From the NCBI RefSeq assembly GCF_913777995.1, contig NZ_CAJYVE010000039.1:62001-126000 (forward strand): DNA of 64,000 bases, in the 5' to 3' direction. Numbering within the stretch: the first letter of the stretch is position 1; each line of letters begins with the position of its first letter. A program made the translations under genes and the position numbers. The stretch is from an uncultured Pseudomonas sp. Lineage in GTDB: Bacteria > Pseudomonadota > Gammaproteobacteria > Pseudomonadales > Pseudomonadaceae. Below the pieces are notes generated by a model, which was given only the letters and a program-made list of their open reading frames with translations, had not been told where the DNA came from and ran no database searches. Of this stretch, positions 29,988 through 39,482 are shown piece after piece.

Positions 29988-30796
29988 TGCTGACCTGCCC
30001 GATCTGCAGCGCTGCGCTGGCGCCTGTCGACAACGGTGTGGCCTGCCCGGCCAACCACCGCTTCGACCGCGCCCGCCAGGGCTACCTGAACCTGCTGCCA
30101 GTGCAGCACAAGAACAGCCGCGACCCGGGCGACAACCAGGCCATGGTCGAAGCGCGGCGGCGTTTCCTCGACGCCGGGCACTACGCCCCGGTGGCCCGCC
30201 GACTCGCCGAGCTGGCCGCCGAACGCGCCCCGGCGCGCTGGCTGGACATCGGCTGCGGCGAGGGTTACTACACCGCGCAGATCGCCGAGGCGCTGCCCAA
30301 GGCCGACGGTTATGCCCTGGATATCTCCCGCGAGGCGGTCAAGCGCGCCTGTCGGCGCCAACCTGGCCTGACCTGGCTGGTGGCGAGCATGGCGCGCATC
30401 CCGCTGCCCGACGCCAGCTGCCAGTTCCTTGCCAGCGTGTTCAGCCCGCTGGACTGGCAGGAGGCCAAGCGCCTGTTGACGCCCGGCGGCGGCCTGCTGC
30501 GCGTTGGCCCCACCCGCGGCCACCTGATGGAAATGCGCCAGAAGCTTTACGACGAGGTCCGCGACTATGCCGACGACAAGCACCTGGCCCTGGTCCCGGA
30601 AGGCATGCAGCTGGACCATAGCGAGACCCTGACCTACACCCTCAAGCTGATCGACGGTCAATCGCGCGCCGACCTGCTGGCCATGACCCCGCACGGCTGG
30701 CGCGCCAGCGCCGAGCGCCGCACGGCGCTCATCGAGCATCCCGGGCCATTCAAGGTCACCGTCTCCATGCGCTACGATCATTTCGTCCTGCGCTGA
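29987..30796 (+). CDS. rlmA: 23S rRNA (guanine745-N1)-methyltransferase
   Basis: SAM-dependent methyltransferase for G745 of 23S rRNA. The protein is 269 residues. The N terminus is a zinc-binding module (CPIC at 4-7, then C19 and H23), followed by the RlmA signature DRARQGYLNLLPVQHKNSRD, and the SAM motif WLDIGCGEGYYTAQIAE. The ATG at 29987 shares its A with the dapE stop, so the frame that stays open further upstream inside dapE is not used. Confidence 0.93.
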   Translation: MLTCPICSAALAPVDNGVACPANHRFDRARQGYLNLLPVQHKNSRDPGDNQAMVEARRRFLDAGHYAPVARRLAELAAERAPARWLDIGCGEGYYTAQIAEALPKADGYALDISREAVKRACRRQPGLTWLVASMARIPLPDASCQFLASVFSPLDWQEAKRLLTPGGGLLRVGPTRGHLMEMRQKLYDEVRDYADDKHLALVPEGMQLDHSETLTYTLKLIDGQSRADLLAMTPHGWRASAERRTALIEHPGPFKVTVSMRYDHFVLR

Positions 30797-30815
30797 ACAT
30801 TCAATCGAGGCCATC

Positions 30816-31193
30816 ATGCGTCAACCCGATATCGAGATTTACCTCAAGGACGAAGACGTCGATCACAAGGCCATTACTGCCTGGCTGAGCAACGCCCTGG
30901 GCCCTTGCAGCGAATGGAAGCAGAAAGGCCAGACCTGGAAATGCAGCGCTGGCGACATCCCGGTCACCTGGGTGCCCAAGGCGGTCGGCAAATGGAACAG
31001 CCTGTTCCTGGAAAGTGACCAGACGCCATGGGACGACGACATCGCCTGCGCCCGCGCCGCCTTCGCCGCCCTGGGCGTGGAAGTGCGCTGCGCACCGGGC
31101 ACCTGGGTCGAGGACGACGGCGAAGACGACGCCGACCGCTGGATCCGTGTCAGCGCCGATGGCGAGCAGGAAATCGTCTGGCGCACCTCCTGA
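30816..31193 (+). CDS. Conserved protein of unknown function
   Basis: A 125-residue soluble, acidic protein starting MRQPDIEIYLKDEDVDHKAI. It is rich in W, D and E, with the pattern WKQKGQTWKCSAGDIPVTWVPKAVGKW and an acidic loop VEDDGEDDADRW before a C-terminal strand. There is no signal peptide or membrane segment. It follows rlmA by 19 bp, with a GAGG sequence before the ATG, so it is probably the last gene of the dapE-rlmA transcript. I do not recognise the family; a small alpha/beta adaptor-like domain seems likely. Confidence 0.8.
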   Translation: MRQPDIEIYLKDEDVDHKAITAWLSNALGPCSEWKQKGQTWKCSAGDIPVTWVPKAVGKWNSLFLESDQTPWDDDIACARAAFAALGVEVRCAPGTWVEDDGEDDADRWIRVSADGEQEIVWRTS

Positions 31194-31365
31194 TCCTGAC
31201 CCACCTTGCCCTGAGCACCGGCCGCCCGCTGACGCGGCCGGATCAAGCGGCGAACTTTCCCACGGCTTCGCGCATCAATGAACCACACCGGTCCTTTTGC
31301 CGATACCTGGCAGATACGGCACACTGTCGCCCCGGCCAGACCCGCCCACTCTCAGCAGACTACGT

Positions 31366-33840
31366 ATGACCCGATCTCCCTTGCGCCGCCTCGTATTCGG
31401 TGCCCTGCGCCGTGTGCTGTTCCTCTGGGTTCGCTCGGAAACCATCAACCAGTCTTCCCTGAAGCTGGACCTGGACCGCAGCAGACCGGTGTTCTACGCC
31501 CTGCAGTCGCCGGCCCTGAGTGACCTGGCCGTGGTCGACCGCGAGTGCACCAAGGTCGGCCTGCCGCGCCCGGTGCTGGAGGTGCAGGTGGGCGACCACC
31601 TGGAGCCGGCCGGTTTCTTCTACCTTACTCCCGAGCCCGACTGGCTGGGCCGCCACGACAAACGCGGTGCGCCGCCGGTGCTGGAGCGGCTGATCGACAG
31701 CCTCGGCGAGCAACCGGGCGAAGACGCGCAGATCATCCCGGTCAGCGTGTTCTGGGGGCAGTCGCCGGATCGTGAATCCAGCGCCTGGAAACTGCTGTTC
31801 GCCGACAGCTGGGCGGTTACCGGGCGCCTGCGGCGGCTGGTCACCATCCTGATCCTGGGGCGCAAGACCCGCGTGCAATTCTCCCCGCCCATCCACCTGC
31901 GCGACCTGCTGGCACAGAACAAGGGCCCGGCACTGACCCTGCGCCTGACCCAGCGCCTGTTGCGCGTGCATTTCCGCCATGTGCGCAGCTCCGTGATCGG
32001 CCCTGACGTTTCGCACCGCCGCAACCTGGTCAAGGACCTGGTGCGCGCCCCGCTGGTGGTCGAGGCCATTCGCGAAACCGCCGAACGTGACAATATCTCC
32101 CCGGAAAAAGCCCGGGAACAGGCCCTGAGTTACGCCAACGAGATCGCCTCCGACTACACCTACACGGTGATCCGCTTCCTGGAAGTGGTGCTCAGCTGGT
32201 TCTGGAACAAGATCTACGACGGCATCAAGGTCAGCCACATCGACAACGTACAGAAGGTCGCGCCCGGCCACGAGGTGGTCTACGTACCCTGCCATCGCAG
32301 CCACATCGACTACCTGCTGCTCTCCTACCTGCTGTTTCGCAACGGTCTGACCCCACCGCACATCGCTGCCGGGATCAACCTCAACATGCCGGTGGTCGGT
32401 GGCCTGCTGCGCCGCGGCGGGGCGTTCTTCATGCGCCGCAGCTTCAAGGGCAACCCGCTTTACAGCGCGGTGTTCAACGAATACCTCAACACCCTGTGCA
32501 GCAAAGGCTTCCCGGTGGAGTACTTCGTCGAGGGCGGCCGCTCGCGCACCGGGCGCATGCTGCAGCCCAAGACCGGCATGCTGGCCATCACCCTGCGCAG
32601 TTTCCTGCGCAACTCGCGCAGGCCACTGGTCTTCGTACCGGTGTACATCGGCTACGAACGCGTGCTGGAAGGCCGTACCTACCTGGGTGAGCTGCGTGGC
32701 AAGGCGAAGAAGAAAGAGTCGGTATTCGACCTGTTCAAGGTGTTCAGCGCCCTGAAGAAGCGTTTCGGCGAAGTGGCGGTGAACTTCGGCGAGCCCATCC
32801 ACCTGGCCGCCTTCCTCGACCAGCAGCAGCCCGACTGGCGCAGCCAGGCGATCGGCCCTCAGGACCGCCCGCAATGGCTGAGCACCGCCACCAGCCAACT
32901 GGCCGAGCGCGTCGCCCAGCGCATCAACGAGGCGGCGGCGGTCAACCCGGTCAACCTGGTGGGCCTGGCGCTGCTGTCCACCCCGCGCCTGGCCCTGGAC
33001 GACCTGGCCCTGGAACGCACCCTCGACCTGTTCCTCGACCTGCTGCGCCAGGTGCCCTATTCGGCGCACACCACCCTGCCCGAGGGCGACGGCAAGGCGC
33101 TGATCGCCCACGTCAAGAGCATGGAGCTGCTGGCCGAACAGAAAGACGCCCTGGGGCGTATCTACTACCTGGACGAGCAGAACGCGGTACTGATGACCTA
33201 TTACCGCAACAACGTACTGCACATCTTCGCCCTGCCGTCGCTGCTGGCCTGCTTCTTCCAGAGCTGGTCGCGAATGAGCCGCGAGCTGATCTTCCGCTAC
33301 ATCCGTGCCCTGTACCCCTACCTGCAGTCCGAGCTGTTCATCCGCTGGTCGCTGGACGAACTGGACGCGGTCATCGAGCAGTGGCTGGCGGCCTTCGTCG
33401 AGCAGGGCCTGCTGCGCCAGGAGAACGACGTCTACATTCGCCCGGAACCCAGTTCACGGGAGTTCGTGCAGCTGACCCTCCTGTCGCGGGCCATCGCCCA
33501 GACCCTGCAACGCTTCTACATGGCCACCGCCCTGCTGCTCAACAGCGGCCAGCACAGCCTCAGCGCCGAAGAACTGGAAGACCTGTGCACGGTCATGGCC
33601 CAGCGCCTGTCGATCCTGCATGGCCTCAATGCTCCGGAGTTCTTCGACAAGAGCCTGTTCCGCCACTTCATCCAGACCCTGCTGGACCAGGGTGTGCTGA
33701 GCAAGGACGGCAACGGCAAGCTCGGCTACCACCCACTACTGGGCGAAATGGCCGAAGGCGCGGCCAAGCGGGTGCTGACCGCCGAGATCCGCCTGTCGAT
33801 CCATCAGGTCGCCTTGCAGGGCAGTGACGACGAAGCCTGA
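31366..33840 (+). CDS. plsB: Glycerol-3-phosphate 1-O-acyltransferase
   Basis: Membrane-associated acyltransferase that makes lysophosphatidic acid from glycerol-3-phosphate, the first step of phospholipid synthesis. The protein is 824 residues from the ATG at 31366 ([16 protein letters not shown]), which matches the pseudomonad PlsB start; the frame is open upstream to 31297. The catalytic HX4D motif is H310-RSHI-D315. Further acyltransferase motifs follow: [16 protein letters not shown] and [24 protein letters not shown]-like element begins at the base after the stop codon. Confidence 0.97.
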   Translation: MTRSPLRRLVFGALRRVLFLWVRSETINQSSLKLDLDRSRPVFYALQSPALSDLAVVDRECTKVGLPRPVLEVQVGDHLEPAGFFYLTPEPDWLGRHDKRGAPPVLERLIDSLGEQPGEDAQIIPVSVFWGQSPDRESSAWKLLFADSWAVTGRLRRLVTILILGRKTRVQFSPPIHLRDLLAQNKGPALTLRLTQRLLRVHFRHVRSSVIGPDVSHRRNLVKDLVRAPLVVEAIRETAERDNISPEKAREQALSYANEIASDYTYTVIRFLEVVLSWFWNKIYDGIKVSHIDNVQKVAPGHEVVYVPCHRSHIDYLLLSYLLFRNGLTPPHIAAGINLNMPVVGGLLRRGGAFFMRRSFKGNPLYSAVFNEYLNTLCSKGFPVEYFVEGGRSRTGRMLQPKTGMLAITLRSFLRNSRRPLVFVPVYIGYERVLEGRTYLGELRGKAKKKESVFDLFKVFSALKKRFGEVAVNFGEPIHLAAFLDQQQPDWRSQAIGPQDRPQWLSTATSQLAERVAQRINEAAAVNPVNLVGLALLSTPRLALDDLALERTLDLFLDLLRQVPYSAHTTLPEGDGKALIAHVKSMELLAEQKDALGRIYYLDEQNAVLMTYYRNNVLHIFALPSLLACFFQSWSRMSRELIFRYIRALYPYLQSELFIRWSLDELDAVIEQWLAAFVEQGLLRQENDVYIRPEPSSREFVQLTLLSRAIAQTLQRFYMATALLLNSGQHSLSAEELEDLCTVMAQRLSILHGLNAPEFFDKSLFRHFIQTLLDQGVLSKDGNGKLGYHPLLGEMAEGAAKRVLTAEIRLSIHQVALQGSDDEA

Positions 33841-33986
33841 CTAGGTTTTGTACGAAAAGTGCCTGCGCTCGGCCATGCTGCGTTAAAAACCGGCTCGGAA
33901 TGCTCATTTACTCCAGTAAACTGCGCTTCCTCGCCTATTTTTGCCTTGCCTGACCTTCGCTCGCCGACTTTTCGTACAAAACCTAG
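33841..33986. mobile_element. 146-bp MITE-like element with perfect 20-bp terminal inverted repeats
   Basis: The ends CTAGGTTTTGTACGAAAAGT (33841-33860) and its exact reverse complement (33967-33986) flank a non-coding interior of 106 bp. The outermost four bases on each side are CTAG, so they may be part of the repeat or a target-site duplication; YTAR duplications are typical of some IS5-family elements. The interior contains TTTACT-CC-AGTAAA (33907-33920). No transposase frame is present. The element starts immediately after the plsB TGA. Transcribed, the two ends would form a long hairpin that could act as an mRNA 3' end. Confidence 0.75.
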
Positions 33987-34041
33987 TTTCTAAGTGAAGC
34001 TGCCCGCGCCCTGCGGGCGGTCAGTGCATGGAGAGCACGGC

Positions 34042-34449
34042 ATGAATGCCATCCGCCTTATTCCCATCACCCTGCTGGGCAGCCTGCTGGTTGCCTGCAG
34101 CAACACCGACACACGCACCGCCAGCCTCGCTGGCGAAGTCTTCTATCTGCAGCGCAGCGCCCTGCCGTCGGCGGCGACCTTGAGTGTCAGCCTGCAGGAC
34201 GTCTCCCGCGCCGATGCCTCGGCACTGTCCCTGGCGCAGCAGAACACCCCCATCAATGGCCAGGTGCCGCTGCCCTTCCGGCTCGAATACGATCCGCGCC
34301 AGGTTTTGCCTGGCCACTCCTACGCCGTCAGTGCACGGATCGAAGCCAATGGCCAGCTGCTGTTCATCAGCACCGAGCGCCATACCGTGAAGCTCAATGG
34401 CAGCGACCCGCAGCCGCTGCGCATCCGGGTCAAGCCGGCGCAACCCTGA
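34042..34449 (+). CDS. YbaY-family lipoprotein
   Basis: A 135-residue predicted outer- or inner-membrane lipoprotein. The signal MNAIRLIPITLLGSLLVACS ends in the lipobox LVAC with C19. The rest matches the YbaY/YscW-type beta domain: VFYLQRSALPSAATLSVSLQDVSR, then PLPFRLEYDPRQVLPGHSYAV. I chose the ATG at 34042, preceded by GGAG at 34031, over the frame open from 33994. Its role is unknown; it sits between the MITE-like element and a DUF4197 gene. Confidence 0.88.
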   Translation: MNAIRLIPITLLGSLLVACSNTDTRTASLAGEVFYLQRSALPSAATLSVSLQDVSRADASALSLAQQNTPINGQVPLPFRLEYDPRQVLPGHSYAVSARIEANGQLLFISTERHTVKLNGSDPQPLRIRVKPAQP

Positions 34450-34511
34450 TACTCTTGCCCGAACGCGCCGCCAGGCGCGGCCCCCATTCCGTATCGCAGA
34501 AGGAAGCCGCC

Positions 34512-35201
34512 ATGTTTCGCCCCTCGTTCACCTTCGCCAGCCTGTGCGCCGGCCTGTTGCTGTCGGCCAGTGCCTTCGCCTTGTCGCTGAACGACCTCTC
34601 TCAGTCCGATGCCACAGGCGGGCTCAAGGATGCCCTGACCCAAGGCGCGCAGATCGCCGTCAAGCAACTGGGCACGCCAGGCGGATTCAGCAACAACCAG
34701 GACGTGCGCATCGAGCTGCCGGGCAACCTGGGCAAGGTGGCGAAGAAAATGCGCCAGTTCGGCATGGGCGCCCAGGTCGACCAGTTGGAAACCAGCATGA
34801 ACCAGGCTGCCGAGGCTGCCGTGCCGCAGGCCCAGGCGCTGCTGGTGGATGCCGTGAAGAAGATGAGCGTCTCCGACGCCAAGGCGATTCTCAGTGGTGG
34901 CAAGGATTCCGCCACCCAGTACCTGGACAAGAGCAGCCGCGAGGCGATTCGAGCCAAGTTCCTGCCGATCGTCAAGCAAGCCACCGACAAGGTCGGCGTG
35001 GCACAGAAGTACAACGCCTTCGCCGGCCAGGCTGCCGCCCTGGGCGTGGTGGATGCCAAGAGCGCCAATGTCGAGAACTACGTGACCGAACAGGCGCTCA
35101 ACGGCCTGTTCGAGATGATCGCCAAACAGGAAGAAGGCATTCGCGCCAACCCGGCGGCAGCGGCCACCAGCCTGGCCAAGAAGGTGTTCGGGGCGCTTTG
35201 A
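34512..35201 (+). CDS. DUF4197 domain protein, exported
   Basis: A 229-residue protein with a Sec signal peptide (MFRPSFTFASLCAGLLLSAS, likely cleavage after AFA near 24). The mature part is mostly helical and matches the DUF4197 family: GLKDALTQGAQIAVKQLG near its start, KFLPIVKQATDKVGVAQKYN in the middle and a C-terminal KQEEGIRANP. Function unknown. The ATG at 34512 has AGAAGGA just upstream, and the frame open from 34455 lacks a signal at its own start. It is convergent with the RND pump gene, 18 bp apart. Confidence 0.88.
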   Translation: MFRPSFTFASLCAGLLLSASAFALSLNDLSQSDATGGLKDALTQGAQIAVKQLGTPGGFSNNQDVRIELPGNLGKVAKKMRQFGMGAQVDQLETSMNQAAEAAVPQAQALLVDAVKKMSVSDAKAILSGGKDSATQYLDKSSREAIRAKFLPIVKQATDKVGVAQKYNAFAGQAAALGVVDAKSANVENYVTEQALNGLFEMIAKQEEGIRANPAAAATSLAKKVFGAL

Positions 35202-35219
35202 GGCGCCCCCAAGGCCTCA

Positions 35220-38200
35220 TCAGCCTTCCTTCCTGACCCTGAACCACGCCGCATACAAGGCCGGCAGGAACAGCAGGGTCAGGGCGGTGGCGACGATCAG
35301 ACCGCCCATGATCGCCACCGCCATGGGGCCGAAGAACAGGCTGCGCGACAGCGGAATCATCGCCAGCACCGCCGCCAGGGCGGTGAGCACGATGGGCCGG
35401 AAGCGCCTGACCGTGGCTTCGACGATCGCTTCCCAGGCCTGATGCCCCGCCGCGATGTCCTGCTCGATCTGATCGACCAGAATCACCGAGTTGCGCATGA
35501 TCATCCCCGACAGGGCGATAGTGCCCAGCATGGCGACGAAGCCGAACGGTTGGTTGAACACCAGCAGGAACAGCGTTACGCCAATCAGCCCCAGCGGCGC
35601 GGTGATGAACACCATGAACATCCGCGAAAAGCTGCGCAGTTGGATCATCAGCAGCGTCAGCACCACGACGATGAACAAGGGCACGCCGGCGTTCACCGAG
35701 TTCTGCCCACGCTCGGCATCTTCCACTGTGCCGCCGACCTCCAGCAGATAACCATCAGGCAGCTCGCTGCGGATGCCCGCCAGGTTCGGGAGGATTTCCT
35801 TGACCAGGCTGGCCGGTTGCTGCGGGCCGTAGATGTCGGCACGCACCGTGACGGTCGGCAGGCGATTGCGGTGCCAGATGATGCCCTCCTCGAAGCCGTA
35901 CTCCAGAGTGGCGACCTGCGACAGCGCGACACTGGTGCCATTGCCGGTCGGCACCGCCAGGCTGGCCAGGTCCTGCAGGCGCTCACGCTCACTGCGGGTG
36001 CCGCGCAGCACGATATCGATCAGTTCGTCATCCTCGCGGAACTGGCTGACCGCCGCGCCGGTGAGCGAAGACTGCAGGAACCTGGCCACATCGGCACTGC
36101 TCACGCCCAGCGCCCGGGCACGGTCCTGGTCGATGTTCAGGTGCACGACCTTGCTGGGTTCTTCCCAGTCCAGGTGCACGTTGGTCACGTACGGGTTCTC
36201 GCGCACCTTGGCCTGCACCTGACGCGCCAGGGCGCGGACTTCGTCGATGTGCTCGCCGGTCACGCGGAACTGGATCGGGTAGCCGACCGGCGGGCCATTT
36301 TCCAGGCGCGTGACCCGCGAGCGCAGGGCCGGGAAGCGTTCGTTGAGGTTGCTGATCAGCCAGGTACGCAGCGCCTCGCGGTCTTCGATGCTCTTGGCCA
36401 GCACCACGAACTGCGCGAAGCTCGCCGCCGGCAGTTGCTGGTCCAAGGGCAGGTAGAAGCGCGGCGAGCCGGTGCCCACGTAGGCTACGTAGTTGTCGAT
36501 ACCGTCGTGTTCGCGCAGCATCGCTTCCAGGCGCTTGACCTGCTCGGTGGTGTTGAGCAGCGAGGCGCCTTCGGCCAGCTTCAGGTCGACCATCAGTTCC
36601 AGCCGGCCCGAGGCCGGGAAGAACTGCTGCGGCACGAAACGGAACATCGCCACCGACAGCACGAACAACGCCAGGGTGGCCACCAGTACCGTCTTGCGCC
36701 GCCGCACGCACCAGGCCACGGTGGCGCGCACCCGGCGGTACAGCGGCGTGGCGTAGGGATCATGCTCAGCCTGCCCGTGACGCTCGGCATGCCGCCGCGC
36801 GAGGTCCGGCAGCAGCTTCTCGCCCAGCCAGGGCACGAACATCACGGCGGCGACCCACGAGGCCAGCAGCGCAATGGTCACCACTTGGAAGATCGAGCGG
36901 GTGTACTCGCCAGTGCTCGACTGCGCCGTGGCGATGGGCAGGAAACCTGCCGCCGTGATCAGCGTGCCAGTGAGCATCGGGAAGGCCGTGCTGGTCCAGG
37001 CGAAGCTGGCCGCCTTGAGGCGGTCGAAGCCCTGCTCCATCTTGATGGCCATCATCTCCACGGCGATGATCGCGTCGTCCACCAGCAGCCCCAGGGCCAG
37101 CACCAGGGCGCCGAGGGAAATCTTGTGCAGGCCGATGCCCAGGTAGTACATGGTGGCGAAGGTCATCGCCAGTACCAGCGGAATCGCCAGGGCCACGACC
37201 ATGCCGGTGCGCACGCCCAGCGAGAAGAAACTCACCAGCAGAACGATCACCAGCGCCTCAGCCAGCACCTGGACGAACTCACCGACCCCGGTCTTCACCG
37301 CTGCCGGCTGGTCAGACACTTTGTGCAACTCCATGCCCGCCGGCAGGTTGGCCTGCAGGCGGGCGAACTCGGCCTCCAGCGCCTTGCCCAGCACCAGGAT
37401 GTCTCCGCCGCTCTTCATCGCCACGGCCACGCCAATGGCATCTTCAGCCATGTAGCGCATGCCCGGCGCCGGCGGCTCGTTGAAGCCGCGATGCACGTCG
37501 GCCAGGTCGCCGATGCGCAAGGTGCGGCCATCGACCCGAATGGGGAAATCGCGAATCTCGTCCACGGAAAGGAAGCGCCCGCTGACCCGCAGGTGAATGC
37601 GTTCCTGAGGGGTCTCGAAGAAGCTCGCCGACGCCACCACGTTCTGCGCTTCCAGCGCCTGCTGCACCGCCTGCATCGACACCCCCAGGGTGGCGAGCTT
37701 GACGTTGGACAGCTCGATCCAGACCTTTTCGTCCTGCATGCCGAGCAGTTCGACCTTGCCGACGTCCTTGACCCGCTGCAGGCGGATCTGGATGCGTTCG
37801 GCGTAGTCCTTGAGCACCGCGTAGTCGAAGCCCTTGCCGGTCAGCGCGTAGATATTGCCGAACGTGGTGCCGAACTCGTCATCGAAGAACGGCCCCTGTA
37901 CCCCGGCCGGCAAGGTGTGGCGAATATCGCCGACCTTCTTGCGCACCTGGTACCACAGCTCGGGCAGAAACGCAGAGAACAGCGAGTCGCGGGCCATGAA
38001 GATCACCGTCGATTCACCCGGCCGCGAGAACGAGGTCATGCGCTCGTATTCGCCGGTCTCCATGAGTTTCTTTTCGATCCGGTCGGTGACCTGGCGCGCC
38101 ACCTCTTCGGCACTGGCGCCCGGCCACAGGGTACGCACCACCATGACCTTGAAGGTGAACGGGGGGTCTTCACTCTGCCCCAGCTTGGTGTACGAAAAGG

Positions 38201-38282
38201 CCCCGACCACGGCCAGGACGATCATCAGGTACAGCACCACCTGGCGGTGCCGCAACGCCCATTCGGAAAGGTTGAAGTGCAT
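35220..38282 (-). CDS. mexK: RND multidrug efflux transporter (MexK-like)
   Basis: Inner-membrane proton-driven pump of 1,020 residues in the HAE-1 RND family. It has the usual two-fold layout: helix 1, a large periplasmic loop (about 40-330), helices 2-6, a second periplasmic loop and helices 8-12. Conserved charged residues of the proton relay are visible in ALGLLVDDAIIAVEMMAIKME. It starts 6 bp after the adaptor gene. The order plsB, DUF4197, pump, adaptor, divergent TetR, rsmJ matches the mexJK-mexL locus of P. aeruginosa, so I name it by position as well as similarity; TriC-type pumps are close relatives. No outer-membrane channel gene is adjacent, which also fits MexJK, known to borrow OprM. 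Confidence 0.8.
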   Translation of the reverse strand: MHFNLSEWALRHRQVVLYLMIVLAVVGAFSYTKLGQSEDPPFTFKVMVVRTLWPGASAEEVARQVTDRIEKKLMETGEYERMTSFSRPGESTVIFMARDSLFSAFLPELWYQVRKKVGDIRHTLPAGVQGPFFDDEFGTTFGNIYALTGKGFDYAVLKDYAERIQIRLQRVKDVGKVELLGMQDEKVWIELSNVKLATLGVSMQAVQQALEAQNVVASASFFETPQERIHLRVSGRFLSVDEIRDFPIRVDGRTLRIGDLADVHRGFNEPPAPGMRYMAEDAIGVAVAMKSGGDILVLGKALEAEFARLQANLPAGMELHKVSDQPAAVKTGVGEFVQVLAEALVIVLLVSFFSLGVRTGMVVALAIPLVLAMTFATMYYLGIGLHKISLGALVLALGLLVDDAIIAVEMMAIKMEQGFDRLKAASFAWTSTAFPMLTGTLITAAGFLPIATAQSSTGEYTRSIFQVVTIALLASWVAAVMFVPWLGEKLLPDLARRHAERHGQAEHDPYATPLYRRVRATVAWCVRRRKTVLVATLALFVLSVAMFRFVPQQFFPASGRLELMVDLKLAEGASLLNTTEQVKRLEAMLREHDGIDNYVAYVGTGSPRFYLPLDQQLPAASFAQFVVLAKSIEDREALRTWLISNLNERFPALRSRVTRLENGPPVGYPIQFRVTGEHIDEVRALARQVQAKVRENPYVTNVHLDWEEPSKVVHLNIDQDRARALGVSSADVARFLQSSLTGAAVSQFREDDELIDIVLRGTRSERERLQDLASLAVPTGNGTSVALSQVATLEYGFEEGIIWHRNRLPTVTVRADIYGPQQPASLVKEILPNLAGIRSELPDGYLLEVGGTVEDAERGQNSVNAGVPLFIVVVLTLLMIQLRSFSRMFMVFITAPLGLIGVTLFLLVFNQPFGFVAMLGTIALSGMIMRNSVILVDQIEQDIAAGHQAWEAIVEATVRRFRPIVLTALAAVLAMIPLSRSLFFGPMAVAIMGGLIVATALTLLFLPALYAAWFRVRKEG

Positions 38283-38288
38283 CGCCCG

Positions 38289-39389
38289 TCACTCCTTGCC
38301 GGTCAGCTTGACCGCGCGATTGTCGCGGTCTACCGGGCGGATGCGCTCGCCTTCAAGCAGCACGTGGACCCCTGCCGCCACCACCCAGTCACTGGCACTC
38401 AGGCCCTCGAGGACCGGCACCGTTTCCTGACCCCACGGGCCGAGCCTTACCGGTACGCGCTTGAGCCTGCTGTCCGGCTCGACCCGCCATACATAGCTGA
38501 CACCCTGCTCGGCGGTGACCGCCGACAGCGGCACCGACAGCACCACGGCCTGACCATCAGCGATGTACACCCGCGCGCTCTGCCCCAACTCCACCGGGAC
38601 CCGGCCAGCGTCGAAGGCCACCCGGGCGGCAAAGGTGCGCGAGCGCGGGTCGGCGGCCGGTGACAGTTCACGGATACGACCCGGCAGGCGCTGGTCGCGC
38701 TGGCTCCAGAGTTCCACGGTGACCGGCTGGCCGATGCGGTAGCGAGTGAAGTTGTATTCCGGCAGGCTGATGGCCACTTCCCGCTCGCCGTCGGCCGCCA
38801 GGGTGAATACCGTCTGTCCCGCCGCCACCACTTGGCCAACCTCCACCTGCCGCCGCGCGATCACGCCATCCTGAGGCGCCCGTAGCACGGTGTAGTCGGC
38901 CTGGTTGTCGGCCACGGTCAGCTCGGCGCGCGCCTGCTTGAGCCGCGCCTCACCGGCACGGAACTGGTTTTCCGCGTTGTCGTACTGCGACTGGCTGACC
39001 ATCTGCCGACCCAGCAGGGTCTTGTAGCGGTCACGTTCACTGCGGGCCAGTTGCAGGTTGGCCTCGGCGGCCGCCACCTGGGCACGCATCGCCTCACGCT
39101 GCAGACGCACGTCCTGCGGGTCCAGCTCGGCCAGCGGCTGGTTGGCCTTGACCCGCTGCCCTTCCTCGACCATCCGGCGATTGACCTTGCCGGCGATACG
39201 GAAAGCCAGCTCAGGCTCGAACCGAGCCCGTACTTCACCGGGAAAGCTGTCCTGGGATTTCGTCGACGGCAGTGGCTGAACCACCATGGCCGGACGCGAC
39301 TCGGCCGGCGCAGGGTCCTGCGGGCCACAGCCGCTCAGCAGCGCAGTCAGGCCGAGAAGCACAAGCGGGAAACGGAAGGGATGGGACAT
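38289..39389 (-). CDS. mexJ: RND periplasmic adaptor lipoprotein (MexJ-like)
   Basis: Membrane-fusion protein of 366 residues that links the pump to an outer-membrane channel. The signal ends in a lipobox (LLSG-C21), so it should be lipid-anchored. The order of parts is barrel-sandwich half (FRIAGKVNRRMVEEGQRVKANQPLAELD), alpha-hairpin (about 95-165) and the second lipoyl half (VLRAPQDGVIARRQVEVGQVV), then beta-barrel and membrane-proximal domains. It is the first gene of the two-gene pump operon, divergent from the TetR gene across a 93-bp operator region. Confidence 0.82.
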   Translation of the reverse strand: MSHPFRFPLVLLGLTALLSGCGPQDPAPAESRPAMVVQPLPSTKSQDSFPGEVRARFEPELAFRIAGKVNRRMVEEGQRVKANQPLAELDPQDVRLQREAMRAQVAAAEANLQLARSERDRYKTLLGRQMVSQSQYDNAENQFRAGEARLKQARAELTVADNQADYTVLRAPQDGVIARRQVEVGQVVAAGQTVFTLAADGEREVAISLPEYNFTRYRIGQPVTVELWSQRDQRLPGRIRELSPAADPRSRTFAARVAFDAGRVPVELGQSARVYIADGQAVVLSVPLSAVTAEQGVSYVWRVEPDSRLKRVPVRLGPWGQETVPVLEGLSASDWVVAAGVHVLLEGERIRPVDRDNRAVKLTGKE

Positions 39390-39429
39390 GATGGCAGCGG
39401 ACTCGTCCGTGATGAGTGCTTGGAATATT

Positions 39430-39472
39430 TGTACCGGCGAGTATATTAAAAATTATCGAACTCACCAGTACA
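39430..39472. promoter_or_regulatory. Operator-like dyad between pump operon and tetR gene
   Basis: The half sites TGTACCGGCGAG (39430-39441) and CTCACCAGTACA (39461-39472) are inverted copies that agree at 10 of 12 positions, with a 19-bp AT-rich spacer containing TATATT. Centre-to-centre spacing is 31 bp, about three helical turns. Lying in the divergent promoter region, it is the probable binding site of the adjacent TetR repressor. MexL is known to repress both mexJK and itself. Confidence 0.6.
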
Positions 39473-39482
39473 CAAATTAAAA

